Assembly: GCA_963971575.1 (NCBI GenBank)
Contig: OZ020625.1
Location: forward strand, 17,452,829 to 17,516,828
From: Liopterus haemorrhoidalis
Taxonomy: Eukaryota > Arthropoda > Insecta > Coleoptera > Dytiscidae
DNA: 64,000 bases
Direction of reading: 5' to 3'
The notes below the pieces were generated by a model. That model was not told the origin of the DNA. It did not search any database and saw only the letters and a list, made by a program, of their open reading frames with translations. This document shows positions 36,027 through 48,277 of this stretch, one piece after another. Position 1 is the stretch's first letter. The number at the start of each line of letters is the position of its first letter. Position numbers and translations under genes: made by a program.

Positions 36027-39000
36027 ATGGACAACAACCTAACAACTACAACAACAACAATACTCTCCTTAAATATAAACTCCATACAGTCAGATTTAAA
36101 AATAAACATACTACAGAATGTACTGAAAAGCAACGACATCGACGTAGCATTATTCCAAGAGGTAGCGATAAAAGATCTAACAATATCTGGTTATCATGTT
36201 ATCAACAATACCACTGAAAATTTAGGAACAGCAGTAGCAGTAAGAGAAGGAATTCTATTTAATGACGAAATCAAAACGCCAGATTCGAGAGCTATTGCCA
36301 TAACAATAGGAAACACTAAAATCATAAATGTGTACGCTCCTTCTGGGTCACAAGCAAAACAACAAAGGGATTTATTTTTCTCTCACACTATTGCACCCCT
36401 GTTCGACCAACCAGCGGAAAATATCATTCTAGGTGGTGACTTTAATTGTGTACTCAGACCACAAGATTCTCTTAACAGCTTTAACTTTTGTCAGAGTCTA
36501 AAATCTCTCACAAGTGGACTTAATTTATTGGATATTTGGCCACATGTTAAGCCAGACGATCCAGGATTTACTTTCATCAGATGTAACTCTGCATCTAGAA
36601 TTGATAGAATATACACATCTATGAACTTAAAAGATAAAATTAGTTCAGTTCAAATTTTGGTATCCGAAATTTCGAATCACAATGGAATTATTGGTAGAAT
36701 TCGTATTGGAAATCGAAAATTCACACCGTCGAAATATTCCTGGAGAGTAAATTTGAATTTTATGAACTCTAATAATATAGACTTGGACGTTTTAAAAAAT
36801 AAGTATAGATACTGGCAAAACCACAAATACAGGTACCATAACATCATTAGCTGGTGGGTCAATTTTTTGAAACCACAACTAAAGAAATATTGTAAATGGA
36901 AAACTAGCGAATACTTCAGAGAAATAAATCACACCATTCAATTTTGGAATTTTACCCTATATAAACTTAATAACAATAACCCCTATTTGGAAGAAAACTA
37001 CATTAAAATTAAAATGATAAAAGCTAAATTAATCAAGTTACACAAAAGTAATCTAAATAAAATTAAAAATTATGCAGATAAAAACTTCATTCAAAACGAA
37101 GAGGTGTCTCTGTACCATTTAATCAATCTGGAGAAACGTAAAAAGAAACAATATATTTCTAAGATAACAACCGATGAAAATTCCACTATCTCTGGAGAGG
37201 CAGAAATTTCCCAAGCCATCAAAAACTATTACACCCAACTTTATGACGAAGAACCGATTATAGATCAGGAAAACTTTTTAGTAAATTTGCCAAATATACA
37301 AGAAGAAGATCAAGAATATCTGTCCCGTAGAATCACTGAAGACGAAATACACTCACACTTAAAAGCAAGCCAAGCAAGGAAATCCCCAGGGCCTGACGGC
37401 TTCACAAGAGAATTATATTTAAGGATCTGGGATATAATAAAAGAGGACCTTACTGAAGTAATAAATACTGCCTTAAGCAACGGAAACATCCCAGACGCAT
37501 TCAAAGAAGGTAATATTATTCTTATTCCCAAAGTACCAAAAAGTCATGCAATAAAAAACTTACGACCAATATCTTTATTAAACGTCGACTACAAATTACT
37601 TATTGAAAGAGAGTCTTGAAAAACAAAATAACGCAAATATTGCCCGATATTATTGTAAAACATCAAAGTTGTGCAAGGCCAGGAACATGCATAGTAAATA
37701 ACACAAATGCAATAAGGGATAAAATACCAGAAGCCAACATAACAAAAGAAGAAACAATTATTATATCGCTGGACTTCGATCACGCCTTTGACAGAATTTC
37801 ACATACATATTTAGAACAGGTATTAAAACACATAAAACTAAACAACGCAATTGCTAATTTTATAACAAGCTGTCTAAAAGATGCAAAATCAAGACTTATC
37901 ATAAATAACAAGCTAACGGACCTTATCAAAATAAAACGCTCTGTAAGACAAGGTTGCCCACTATCGATGATTTTATTCGCATTGGCAATAGAACCACTAG
38001 TAAGAAATCTTATTAATCTACTTAATAACACAAATAGTGTAATTAGAGCACATGCAGATGACGTCACAATCATCACCCAACCAAAAAATATAGATAAAAT
38101 AGAAAAAGAAATCAAAAAGTACTGTGCAATATCAGGCTCAAAACTGAATAATTTAAAAACAAAATTCATGGTCATTAATACTAACGAAAACAAAAATTAT
38201 CATTGGATGACTCAAAGTGAATCACTAAAGATTCTAGGCATAGAATTTTATAAAAACATTAGATAAACCATGACTGAAAACTGGAAGAAAGCCACCAACA
38301 CGATCCAAGTCTTTATGTTGATAAATAAAGAAAGAAAACTAAACATCATCCAGCGCTCTCAATTTATCAACATGTATGCTTTATCTAAATTATGGTATCT
38401 AGCGCAAACATTACCACTCCAAAAAATATATCAAACAAAAATTATTTCCTCTATTGGCTGGTTCTTATGGTACAAAGAGATACTAAGAATACCAAGACTT
38501 CAAACCACACTTCATTACAGGAACGGTGGCTTAAATATAATAAATATTGAAAACAAAACAGCAGCACTCTTTATTAAAAGAACCAATCTACACATATTCG
38601 GACAGGGTGATGACTTCTGTAAATCCTTTCTTCAAAATTATATAAACAGTTACAGCCTACAAAACCCGCCTTTCATAAAAAACTTCTCAAAAGATTTACA
38701 ACACATAAAATATCTTACTCAAACCATGGCTTACTTACCGGCAGAAATTCAATCAACTACCAATCAGAAAGAAATATATGAACAACTGAGGCAGAATATT
38801 CCAGTCCACAAATTCCAGACTGAAAACCCTAACGTAAATTGGTCCAACATCTGGAGAAATGTGAACTCGAAAATACTCAACCAAAATCAGAGATGTATCT
38901 GGCTGAAAATAATTCACAATATTCTCTCCACAAACGAAAGGCTACACAGAACTAACAGAAGAAATGATCCTTTCTGCGATTTCTGTCCCTTTTCAGTAGA

Positions 39001-39313
39001 TGATGTCAAACATAGACTGATAGAATGCAGGATCACAAAAAAGATGTGGAAAACAGCTATTGACCTCCTATCCATATTAACCGGAATCGACCGCAAAGTC
39101 TTCTCATTCAAATTTGTTATTTTCCCCGATTTTCACTTCTGTAACAAAGAGGTCCATAATTCAGTAATGTGGATAAGAGGCTTCTATATAGACCATATTT
39201 TCAACTTTTTCGGAGAGAATATGGACACCCGTCACTTCGTCGCAAGACTGAATGAAGAGAGAAGAAATATATCACCCAGTCAAAGAAGAAGACTATTTAA
39301 CAATAGGATATAA
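36027..39313 (+). pseudogene. LINE ORF2 (endonuclease-reverse transcriptase), two lesions
   Basis: The ATG at 36027 starts an apurinic-type endonuclease (LSLNINSIQS, LFQEVA, GGDFNCV near residue 135; the usual SDH replaced by SNHNG), then a long linker and the RT start (KSPGPDGFTREL, LIPKV, RPISLLNVDYKLL). A frameshift at about 37612 leads into 37616-38266 with motif A SLDFDHAFDRI, motif B RQGCPLSMILF and motif C AHADDVTI. After one in-frame TAA (38264-38266) the same frame continues to 39313 with a CDFC...H...C zinc-binding block near 38978. The RT aspartates are intact; the altered SDH motif may impair nicking. It is otherwise a nearly complete enzyme. Confidence 0.8.
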
Positions 39314-39801
39314 AAAAAAAAATGAATAAAAACGGAGAGGGTGATTTGTATGTGTGTGTGTGGGTGTGAGTGTGAGCACATACAGTCACATACACACATG
39401 CAAACATGATTATTGTTTTAAGTTATTTAGGTTAGAGAAAAATAGTTTTTATATAATTTTATGTATTATATAATGGTTTAAGATAAATGTAGATAAAAAT
39501 GTGGAATAACGAGTATTTTATAATAAAAAAAAAAAATCATTAATTTTGTATATTTAGAATAATTATAAGTGTTTTAATCTTATGTTATTGTGTAGTAAGA
39601 TTATCTAAGAATTATAGAAAAGTAACAGATAAAGTTTAATAATTAAGATTAATGCAACACGATTGTTTTTCTATAACTGGGGCATCTATCCCACCTTTAC
39701 CCTACCAACGTGAAAAATGAAATAACCCAAGATCCCTTCTCGTGACAACCTAAAAGAATGGAATTCCCATTTAGTTCCACTTAGACCAAAGAAATGACCT
39801 A

Positions 39802-40636
39802 TGGTCTATTTCAAAGTAGAAAAAAGTAAATAGCGCTGCGAACCGAGTACGATTTACACTGGACAAATACAGTATAGCGGGAAATTTAAAATAAGTTACA
39901 ACTAGGGCATGGGCGTAGCAACTGGGTTAGCAAGTGATTTTTTTTTTTTTTTAATATAAAAAAGGTTAATAAGATATTGAAATAAACAAGGCAGATAATA
40001 CACTTACGTTATTTATACGACATAAATTCAGTTTAATGGGAAATTTGAAAAAGTTAAAAAAATATTCATTTTAAAAATTATGTACTTTATATAAAAAGAG
40101 AGATTTGGCTAAAAGAGTTTAAACAAAGCAATAAAACAAACAATATATCTTCAGAGCTAAAGTTTCTTATTTAAATAATTATTGTAAATAAAAATTAAAA
40201 ATATATGTATATACGAAGGTCTAAAAATTATATCAATAACTTCTTCCTTGGGCACAATCAGCTGGGCTGTCTTTTGGCCTCACATTAGTCCTCTTTCTTG
40301 ATCTGTTAATTATCAACTGTCAAAAAATATTTATATGTCAGATAACCTAAAAAATATATAGCTGCGTAAAAACAAATTACATGGAAAATTTTCTCCATAA
40401 AATCTACGCCAAGAATATAAATAAAAGTCTAAATATGTAAATAATAACAAAATATATGAGAAAAATTAAATAATATAAATAATATATATTTCCAATGTAC
40501 GACACTGACCATCTGTCAACTTGGACTAAAAACAATATTTTTACAGTGTAACAGGGATGACGATCTAAACCAATCCGAAGCAAGGAGAAACAGCTCCTAT
40601 CTTCTTACACACATTTTTCTACTTTGAAATAGACCA
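39802..40636. mobile_element. TA-site MITE with TGGTCTATTTCAAAGTAG ends
   Basis: An 835-base element with a perfect 23-base terminal inverted repeat (beginning TGGTCTATTTCAAAGTAGAA), flanked by TA at 39800-39801 and 40637-40638. The left TA is also the flank of MITE M copy 2, so the two elements abut. It is non-coding; Tc1/mariner-type by its target. Confidence 0.8.
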
Positions 40637-40638
40637 TA

Positions 40639-41236
40639 TATCATTGTATAGATGTTACAATTTACTAAATATCAATATGAAAAATAAAAAATATTTTGTC
40701 CTTAAGAAAATCAGTCTATATTTTTGAATAACAAAATACATTAAATTTCACCTTTAAGATTTTTTCTTTCTTTTTCTTTAACTAAAACAAAACCTATTTT
40801 ATCATAGCTATTCCTTCGGTTTCTTATTATTTTGAATTACTTGTTCATTAAGTTCTCTATTACTGGTATTCAATAACTAAAACTAACTTCATTATTTGAC
40901 AGTTTACATTCTTGACAAGTTTACCAATTGTTTACATAAATTTGCACGTAAACGTAAACAAAAAGTTTACGTATAAACGCCCATCCCTGCTTAAAAATAC
41001 GTTTTGCTACTTAAAATTGATATAACAGAGATATATTTAAAAAAGTGTACTCACATAAAATGAAAAAAAAATCAATATACGTACTTGTTTAAAAAAGCAC
41101 AACAAAATAACATTCAACAACAAATATACAATTTTCAGCTTCCGAAGTTTCTAAAAACACGAGCTAGATAAATTGTCGATCAGTAACGAACTATTACGGA
41201 AAATAACGAAGTGATTTTCAGGGTTAAATAAATAAC
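40639..41236. other. Intergenic, no feature recognised
   Basis: AT-rich sequence with no supported frame, no inverted ends and no match to the repeat families recognised elsewhere in the window. Confidence 0.3.
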
Positions 41237-41954
41237 ATGAGAGGATAAATCTGACGCTCGATTGACACATGTGCGCATGCTTCAAAATGATGTTGCGCGG
41301 AGATTAAAAATATAAAATTCTGATTTATTGCAGATATATTTAAGATTATCCTTAATACCTCAATAATAAGACAAAAATAATCATCAATTTATTATTTATT
41401 TAATAGAACCGCACGTAGCTATTATGAACAATAATACAAAACAAGACAAAACAAAAAACAAAACATAAACAAAACAAAAAGGAACAAATATCACAGTATT
41501 GTCCATAATCATAAAATTATTGTTAAGCTACAAATAATTCATTCGTAAGTTATAATTTGCTTAAATAAAAACAAAGGAGATAAAATGAATGAAATTACAC
41601 GTGTGTGCGTGTAACTGTTCACACAGTTAAGACAAAAAAAAGTTACTTCTGTATTTTTTCAATAATATTTTCTTACTCTTGCGTTGTCGTTTCTTTTTTT
41701 TTTAATGAACAATAACAGAAAAAAAAAAACAAAAAGGAACAAATATCACAGTACTGTCGAAAATCTTAAAGTTCTCAACTTTTTCCTGGTACTAAATAAA
41801 GAAATTTGTTTATTAATTTTTTTATTACATGGTTTAAATTTTCTCGTATCTAGTTGGCGTTTCAGTTTTTTCTTTTCTTTATTAATTTACATCAAGTTTT
41901 TAATTTTTTTTAATAGTGATTCACTTCTGTTAAAGTTTCCGTATCATTATTTTA

Positions 41955-43480
41955 CATCAATTTTAAACAATCATCTTGTATTTCTTTCAACACTGAATTT
42001 ACTTTTACATATGTATCATTTGGTGTGTTGTTATTTTTCTTTAATGTTTGTAGATGTGTCGTATTTTCATTATTGCATATTTCTCCAACTGGTTCATGAA
42101 ACTTCAAAGAATCTCCGTATTTTAAATGAACAAAATGAATATGTTTACATATTGTATGTTTAATGTAATAATCAGTAGAGCCCTGCAAATCCCCGGGTAT
42201 CCGCGGATTATCCGCGGATTATCCGCGGATATCCGCAACTTTACTGCGGATGCGGATAAATTATCATTTAAACCATGCGGATGCGGATCGGATGCGGATT
42301 AAATGTCATATCCGCTTATCCGCAATATCCGCGTGAACATTAAATCTTCGGTTACTTTCGGAGAAACAAGCAATTGTGTTCTGACTACGCAGTCCTCGGT
42401 TATTTTCGGTTGTCTGTATATACATGATATTTTGTAGCATTCAATCTCACTTTATGTTATTTTTATTAAGACAGTTGTCCATGATCAAGAAAAAAGTCCT
42501 AAAAATATGAAACACCTTCTAACAAGTAACTTTTCTGATTTTTTTTTTTAAATTCAATATTAAAAAAAGCAGCACGCCACTTACTCCCTACGAAAAAGAA
42601 CGCTTAGGCCCCCCAAAATTGTTATCTCTCTCTAGATTTAAATAAGTTATTAGCGCATCTAGGCCTTAAAACTTTTGGGGTCCCTTAGGTTAGGTTAGTA
42701 ATAAATAAGCTGGTAAATCCAAAAATTTTCAGTAGCGTTTTAGAGCAGAGATTACCTAAACAGGCGAAATATGTTAGTTCTTTCCAAACTGACAGCAAAA
42801 CCTGTAGTGCGGATAGTGCGGATATTTTTGCGGATGCGGATCGGTAGCGGATTTGTTATTTACAAAAGCTGCGGATGCGGATCGGATGCGGATACAGAAA
42901 AGCTTATCCGCGCAGGGCTCTAATAATCAGGACATTCACAACTGCATGAGTGGACGCAGATGTCACAAAAATTACATATCAATATACAGCATAAAGATTT
43001 AAGTTTAGTGACTTCATAGTTCTTTTATCCAATTACTAGAAATTTATTTGATGCTGTTATTCTTATATCATATTCCAATGTTAATGCAATTCGGTGCCTT
43101 TTAATTATGTTTCCAATGTGAGAATTATTTTTTCCCTTAATATTTTTGATAATTCTGTCTGTAATTTTATCTGGAATTAAATTCACAAATGCAGAAATAC
43201 CTTTATCTAAACGTTGCACTTTTCTTGCTTCTAAATAAAAATACTTTAAAGTTTTATGCATGGATTCAAGGTGAATATTAGTGTTAATTTTTAAATATTT
43301 TCTATAAGTATAAGCCCAAAGATTGGCCTTATTATAATAATTTGTAAAAAAATATTCACCAAATTTTGAAATGTCATTATCTAAAAGTAAAAAATCTATT
43401 GCTTTTGGTAACATTTCTATAAATTTTGATCCTTCAAGGGTTATTTGTAAAAACTTTACAAAGTACTTTCTTATGAACAC
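41955..43480 (-). pseudogene. MULE transposase C-terminal region with SWIM zinc finger
   Basis: From 43480 leftwards the frame reads a helical segment ending WAYTYRKYLKINTN and HLESMHKTLKYFYL, then QRLDKGISAFVN and DKITDRIIKNIKGK, which resembles the region preceding the SWIM finger in insect MULE transposases. After a stop near 43025 a SWIM zinc finger is readable: CECPDYY, then (across the inserted MITE) YIKHTICKHIH, i.e. C-x-C-x9-C-x-H. The MITE insertion at 42176-42922 splits the motif between the two cysteine pairs. Stops and the missing N-terminus make it a pseudogene. Confidence 0.6.
42176..42922. mobile_element. hAT-type MITE rich in GCGGAT repeats
   Basis: A 747-base element with perfect 11-base ends TAGAGCCCTGC/GCAGGGCTCTA and exact 8-base duplications ATAATCAG at 42168-42175 and 42923-42930. 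Both subterminal regions are packed with GCGGAT/ATCCGC units (about eight left, six right), probably transposase-binding repeats. It is inserted in the SWIM motif of a MULE transposase. Confidence 0.85.
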
Positions 43481-43682
43481 TTTTTAAATGGACATTTAAA
43501 TTATATTGTTTTGAAAATATTTAATTGCAAATTAAGCATATAACAGTCATATTCAATATATTTAAAAATGCGTGCGCTGCATATAGTAAACACATAACCT
43601 TATTTTAAAATCCTAGTTTCCCGCTACACTGGAACGCATGCGTATACGTGTCAATCGAGCGTCAGATTTATCCTCTCATCTG

Positions 43683-44130
43683 TTGGACTGTCTGTTAGAA
43701 CGGTAAAAATTATGGCCAAACGGCTGGTTTTTTTTTTTTTTAATATAGATAAAATTCTTTTATAGACACCAATATTGGTAGTGTCGGACTCACTATACAT
43801 TGGCATGGTATACCGACTAAAAAAACCTGTTTGCCACTTGATTGCGCCAAGGAATTATGCTAAAAAGGAAATAGCTGGGTCTAGAGAGTTAAAATTTGGC
43901 ATGCTTATACATCTTTTTGACCCCCATATAGAAAAAGTACTAAAACTTCTAAAAAAACATATCAACCTAAAATTATAAACAAATATGTACCGTAGTCCAC
44001 AGGCTTCAATCTAAACATCTGAAAATAATTAAGTAATGAACATTGACGTTAACCGGAATAGTACAAAAGGAATTTTTGATAAGATTTTTTTCGGAAAATT
44101 ACGCATATTTTGTGTTTTTAGAAATAAAAA
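43683..44130 (+). repeat. Repeat family A fragment with a small A-tailed insertion
   Basis: It matches family A copy 1 from the CTGTCTGTT tract through GGCCAAACGGCT and, after an interruption at 43732-43875, from GGTCTAGAGAGTTAAAATTT to GTGTTTTTAG. The interruption starts with a 14-15 base T-run and is bracketed by GCTGG on both sides. It is thus a roughly 145-base retroposed sequence in minus orientation (SINE or truncated LINE 3' end). Confidence 0.55.
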
Positions 44131-47039
44131 TATTATTTATTATTTGTAGAAAATTATGGATAATAATCTAACCACAGATTACTACAGATGCGAAACTCCC
44201 CATTCTACTTTTCTTATCGCTTGCGCCATTTTGTTATTGGTGTTGTATAGTTACTGTCAGTTAACGCGCGCTTTTAGTTTGCTTGATTTTTATTGTTAAT
44301 AAAAAGGGACAAAATTAAAGAATCAGTTGGTATTCGAGGACGAGGTGGTACTTGGTGTATGGTACCTGGATGTACTTCCAATACAAAGCAGAAATTATAT
44401 AGTTTTTTTGGACTACCGAATGAACCAGAGAGGTTAGAGTATACCTACCTAGTGTTTTAGAATTTCATATAATTCTGATAATATTTTTATAGGTTTAGAA
44501 CATGGTTACAAAAAGCTGGCAGAATGGATTTGCTTGATATCGATATTGGAAAACGAAAGCATGTAAACATCTGCTCTTTGCATTTTGAGAACAGAATGTT
44601 TTTAAATGATTTAAAAAATAGGCAGTCCGAACTTTGTTATTGCCAGCCAATGTTGTTTCAGGTATGGTTTCATATATTTTTGTCTTTGGGAAATAAATAA
44701 AACTTGAAATGGAAATTTTTAGAAATAACAGAAACTGATTCAAGTGAAAAGAACATCACGGATGCAGAAATAGTCACAGATGTTGTGGGAGCAAAAATTA
44801 ATGTTTTAGATGTTCAATATTTTCCTCCAAGCAAACCATTAGGTAAAGTAGTTTCAAATATGAAATTTTAAATATAATTACTTAAATATAACCTCTAATA
44901 CTAAGTATACATTTTTAGTGGTTTCAAGTTTGCCCGATTATCAGCAGCCATCAACATCAAGAGCATCGCTTGATTTCCATAAAAATATTTCTGAATCGGA
45001 TGCTGCAGTTCAATCCAGCAGAAAATTATCATTTGATACTCCGCGAAAGAAGAAGTTAAAGCAAAAAATCAAGAACCAACGGGAACAATTGTCTAGATTG
45101 GTAACGAGATCAGAATGTGAAGAAGAGACGGTTAAAGAAGAACTTGTTTTACTTCAAAAACTGTGTTACAAATATTTTCCCAAATCATTGGCCGATGTTT
45201 TAAATGCACAGATTACGTTAATCGGAAAATCAAATAAGGGTTTTAGATACTCTGACAAATTTAAGCAATTTGCTTTAAATATATACTTTTTGGGGCCAAA
45301 AGTCTATAAATACTTACAAACGATTTTAAGTCTACCTTGTAAACGTACTTTACAGTATATAACTGTAAATTGGTGTATTAAGCCTGGATGTGACCCATTA
45401 ATTTTTAATGTTATAAAATCCAAAATGCAAAATTTTACAGTCGAGGGTAGAGATTGCGTTTTGTGTATGGATCAAATATTCCTTTAAATGTAATCTTTTT
45501 TATAACATTAAACAAGATGAAATTATTGGATTTCATCAATCTGAAGGCATAAAAACATACGAACCTGCACAATTTGCATTAGTGTTAATGTTGAGGGGAA
45601 TCCATTGCAAATGGAAGCAGCAAATTGGTTACATTTTTGTGTCCACTACGTGAAAAGGCAACGAATTACATTATTTAATAACCAGAGCAATTAAATCTTT
45701 ACAAGAGAACTATTCTATGGTTAGAGCAGTTGTCTCCGATATAGGTTCTAATTTTTACAAATTATCTAGAGATATTGGAATTACCCCTGAAAAACCATAT
45801 TTCGAATAAAATAATAATAAAATTTTCTATATATCGATCCGCCACATTTAATTAAAGCAACACGAAATAACTTTTTTAAGCACCATTATAAATACGATAA
45901 TTATCTTACTGATAAAAATGACATTCAAATTTTTTATGATCGGGATAAAACTATGCCCCTTAGATTAGCCCCGAAGCTTACAGAAAAACATTTAAATCCC
46001 AACAATTTTGATAAAATGAGGGTAAAATAAGCAGTGCAAATTTTTATCTCTACAGTAGCAGCTGCTCTAACCACACACTTATCTTTTGGGGCCCGGCCAC
46101 CAACTGCCGTTGGAACAATAGATTTTATTGAAAAAATGGACAAACTTTTTGACATTTTAAATTCATCTTCAAGTTCATCTTCCAAATTTTACAATAGACC
46201 ATTTAAAGGTGAATCTTACCAAATAATTTTTTTCCATGAGATGTTAAATTTTTTTCAAAATGTTCTAGTTTTAACAAATACAAAAAAAAAAACATAACAA
46301 AACGAATTAAAAGTATGTGGTGTTGGCAGGTAACTATTTCAGCTATTTTGCAGTTATGCACACTTGTGGATAAAAAGATACTCTATACCCGTAGAATTAA
46401 TCAAGATTGCTTAGGTGTATGGTACCTGGATGTACTTCCAATATAAAGCAGAAATTATATAGTTTTTTTGGACTACCGAATGAACCAGAGAGGTTAGAAT
46501 ATACCTACCTAGTGTTTTAGAATTTGGGGTTCGTATGTCTTTATACCTTCAGATTGATGAAATCCAATAATTTCATCTTGTTTAATGTTATAAAAAAGAT
46601 TACATTTAAGGGATATTTCATCCATACACAAAACGCAATCTCTACCCTCGACTGTAAAATTTCGCATTTTGGATTTTATAACATTAAAAATTAATGGGTC
46701 ACATCCAGGCTTAATACACAAATTTACAGTTATATTCTGTAAAGTACGTTTACAAGGTAGACTAAAAATCGTTTGTAAGTATTTATAGACTTTTGGCCCC
46801 AAAAAGTATATATTTAACGCAAATTGCTTAAATTTGTCACAGTATCTAAAACCCTTATTTGATTTTCCGATTAACTGATCTGTGCATTTAAAACATCGGC
46901 CAATGATTTGGGAAAATATTTGTAACACAGTTTTTGAAGTAAAACAAGTTCTGCTTTAAACGTCTCTTCTTCACATTCTGATCTCGTTACCAATCTAGAC
47001 CCGTAACTAGGCCCGTTGGTTCTTGATTTTTTGCTTTAA

Positions 47040-48277
47040 GGGGGGGGGGGGTATGGTCAGAGCAGCACATTTTATACCCATTTTCAAGATTTTTTTTTAG
47101 AAAACTGTTAATAGTAACTTGATTGGGATAATACCTACAGTAAAGAACAACCTTTGAAGAGTATCCAAAAAAAAATTTTATTGAAAAATATCGAAAATTA
47201 AGCTCGTGACATGAATTTGAAATTTTCGTTCAGGACAAAGAGTTGATTTGCGGTGAGACACATAACTAATGACTGGATCATCTAAAACAAAAAAACCAAA
47301 AATATTGCGTTAGTTTATGAGTTTCTTGAGGTAACGCTGTCGAGTTTTTTCAAATATCTAGATTATTTAATTTTAGGTATAAGTTTGAAGTCAAAAAAAC
47401 GAAAAAAACGGAATTTTTTTTTTCGAAATTTCTGTTTTCAGTTGTAAAAAATTCCATAAAAAAAAGCAAGAAAAAAAAATATCTCGACAGCGTTACCTAG
47501 TAAATTGCCTACAGAAATAGTGTGCAAAATTTCAGAAAGATCGGTCGAGTAGTTTTCGAGTTACATGTCTCACCGACTTGAAAAATAAACTTCCTCAAAA
47601 AACGCGTTTAAAATTTTTTTTTTTTAAAACATGTTAATTTTTCTTCATACTCACACGGAGTCATCAATTCCGGGTCCGTAAAGTGTAGGGCCATCGGCAA
47701 GGATGTCCAATGCATCTTTTTGCTGTTGTCTTCTTAAAACCCGAGCTTCTTTAGTAGCCTCTGCAGCTTTTTGATTAGCTCTGCTAATCCGAAATTTATC
47801 CTCTTCGCGTGCCCATTCATGAGAGCTCGTCCCTACGCTTATGCCCATCTCTTCCATAAACGTTAGATATGCGTAATTGCCTTCATTGAAATAACTAGCT
47901 GCTACATCAGCTGCAATTTCAACAATTGTGGAGGTTCCACTCAGTATTTTTGGACTTATTTTCCAAATAAGTTGGTTCAAGCTCTCATTATTATTTTGAG
48001 TGAAACCTCCAACACAAATATAGCACAGACAGGTGTGGATAGAGTGGGAAGACTCTACTATTACGTATATGAGAACTGCGCGCGGCTAATAATGCAGCGT
48101 TCTGAAAGGAACGCTATAACACGCGATTTGCGCGAAAATATGAATTTGAGTTATTTGTATTGTTAAGCCGATAACTTCGTTAATTTTGCTCGGATCGACC
48201 TGAAATTTTGTATGGACACTCCTGAGTCACTATACAATCGATTAAAAAAAAAACGATTTTCTGACCATACCCCCTCC
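47040..48277 (-). mobile_element. TTAA-target DNA transposon (piggyBac/Kolobok type)
   Basis: A 1238-base element with 15-base inverted ends GGGGGTATGGTCAGA (preceded by extra Gs on the left) and exact TTAA duplications at 47036-47039 and 48278-48281. The paralogous sequence at 45057 has a single TTAA, which proves the target. A 110-residue coding remnant is on the minus strand. TTAA targets are used by piggyBac and Kolobok elements; the coding piece looks more like the latter to me. Confidence 0.8.
47651..48035 (-). pseudogene. C-terminal transposase fragment of the TTAA element
   Basis: It reads (from about 48035 leftwards) TQNNNESLNQLIWKISPK, then a helical VEIAADVAASYFNEGNYAYL region, MGISVGTSSHEWA, a charged RI-RANQKAAEATKEARVLRRQ stretch (shortened) and the ending YGPGIDDSV. 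From memory, the N-E-S-L-N--IW----PK...FN-G...YG-G pattern occurs at the C-terminus of a transposase family common in insects and cnidarians, probably Kolobok-like. The catalytic part is missing, so the element is non-autonomous. Confidence 0.5.

Larger units (their letters stand above)
34809..39533 (+). mobile_element. Tx1/L1-type LINE, near full length
   Basis: A 4.7-kb non-LTR retrotransposon with a 5' leader, ORF1 and ORF2, a 3' UTR containing a GT-rich tract (39349-39400) and a final A-run (39525-39536). It is flanked by a probable AAATCAT duplication (34802-34808 and 39534-39540, partly within the A-run). The ORF1/ORF2 protein types and the C-terminal C-C-H-C block point to the Tx1 branch of the L1 superfamily. 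Only one frameshift and one stop were seen, so it is recent. Confidence 0.75.
32376..39702. mobile_element. TA-site DNA element with GATAGATGCCCCAGT ends
   Basis: It has terminal inverted repeats of about 27 bases, sharing ATAGATGCCCCAGT and GTAAAG on both sides, inserted at a TA inside MITE M copy 2. Related internal words (GGGGCATCTATCCCA at 33674, GGGATATATGGC at 33724 and 34766) look like subterminal repeats. It has no transposase, so it is non-autonomous. Its present 7.3-kb size is due to further insertions: a 936-base TIR element, repeat B with MITE M copy 1, and a Tx1-type LINE. Confidence 0.65.
32073..39799. mobile_element. MITE family M, copy 2, split by a 7.3-kb insertion
   Basis: The left part (32073-32373) and right part (39705-39799) together match the complete MITE at 34215-34622: GGTTAAGGTTAATATCATT-like block, CATTCGTTTC-ATGGTTTCA, GTTGGAATTTTAAA, then CCAACGTGAAAAATGAAATA and CATTTAGTTCCAC at the right. 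Everything between is a younger insertion. Ends are diverged and flanked by TA (32071-32072 and 39800-39801). Confidence 0.7.
41237..43679 (-). mobile_element. MULE-like DNA transposon with SWIM-type transposase
   Basis: The terminal inverted repeats share about 37 bases: ATGAGAGGATAAATCTGACG, continuing CTCGATTGACAC, at 41237 and inverted at 43679. The transposase C-terminal region is on the minus strand. A hAT-type MITE (42176-42922) sits inside it. I could not see the 9-base duplication expected for Mutator elements, so the exact ends may be off by a few bases. The N-terminal half of the transposase (with the DDE motif) is missing, so this is an internally deleted copy. Confidence 0.65.

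Noticed and set aside
41684..42163. A 159-residue Phe/Leu-rich plus-strand frame
   Set aside because: T-rich AT sequence opposite the MULE transposase remnant; the minus-strand SWIM reading explains the region better.
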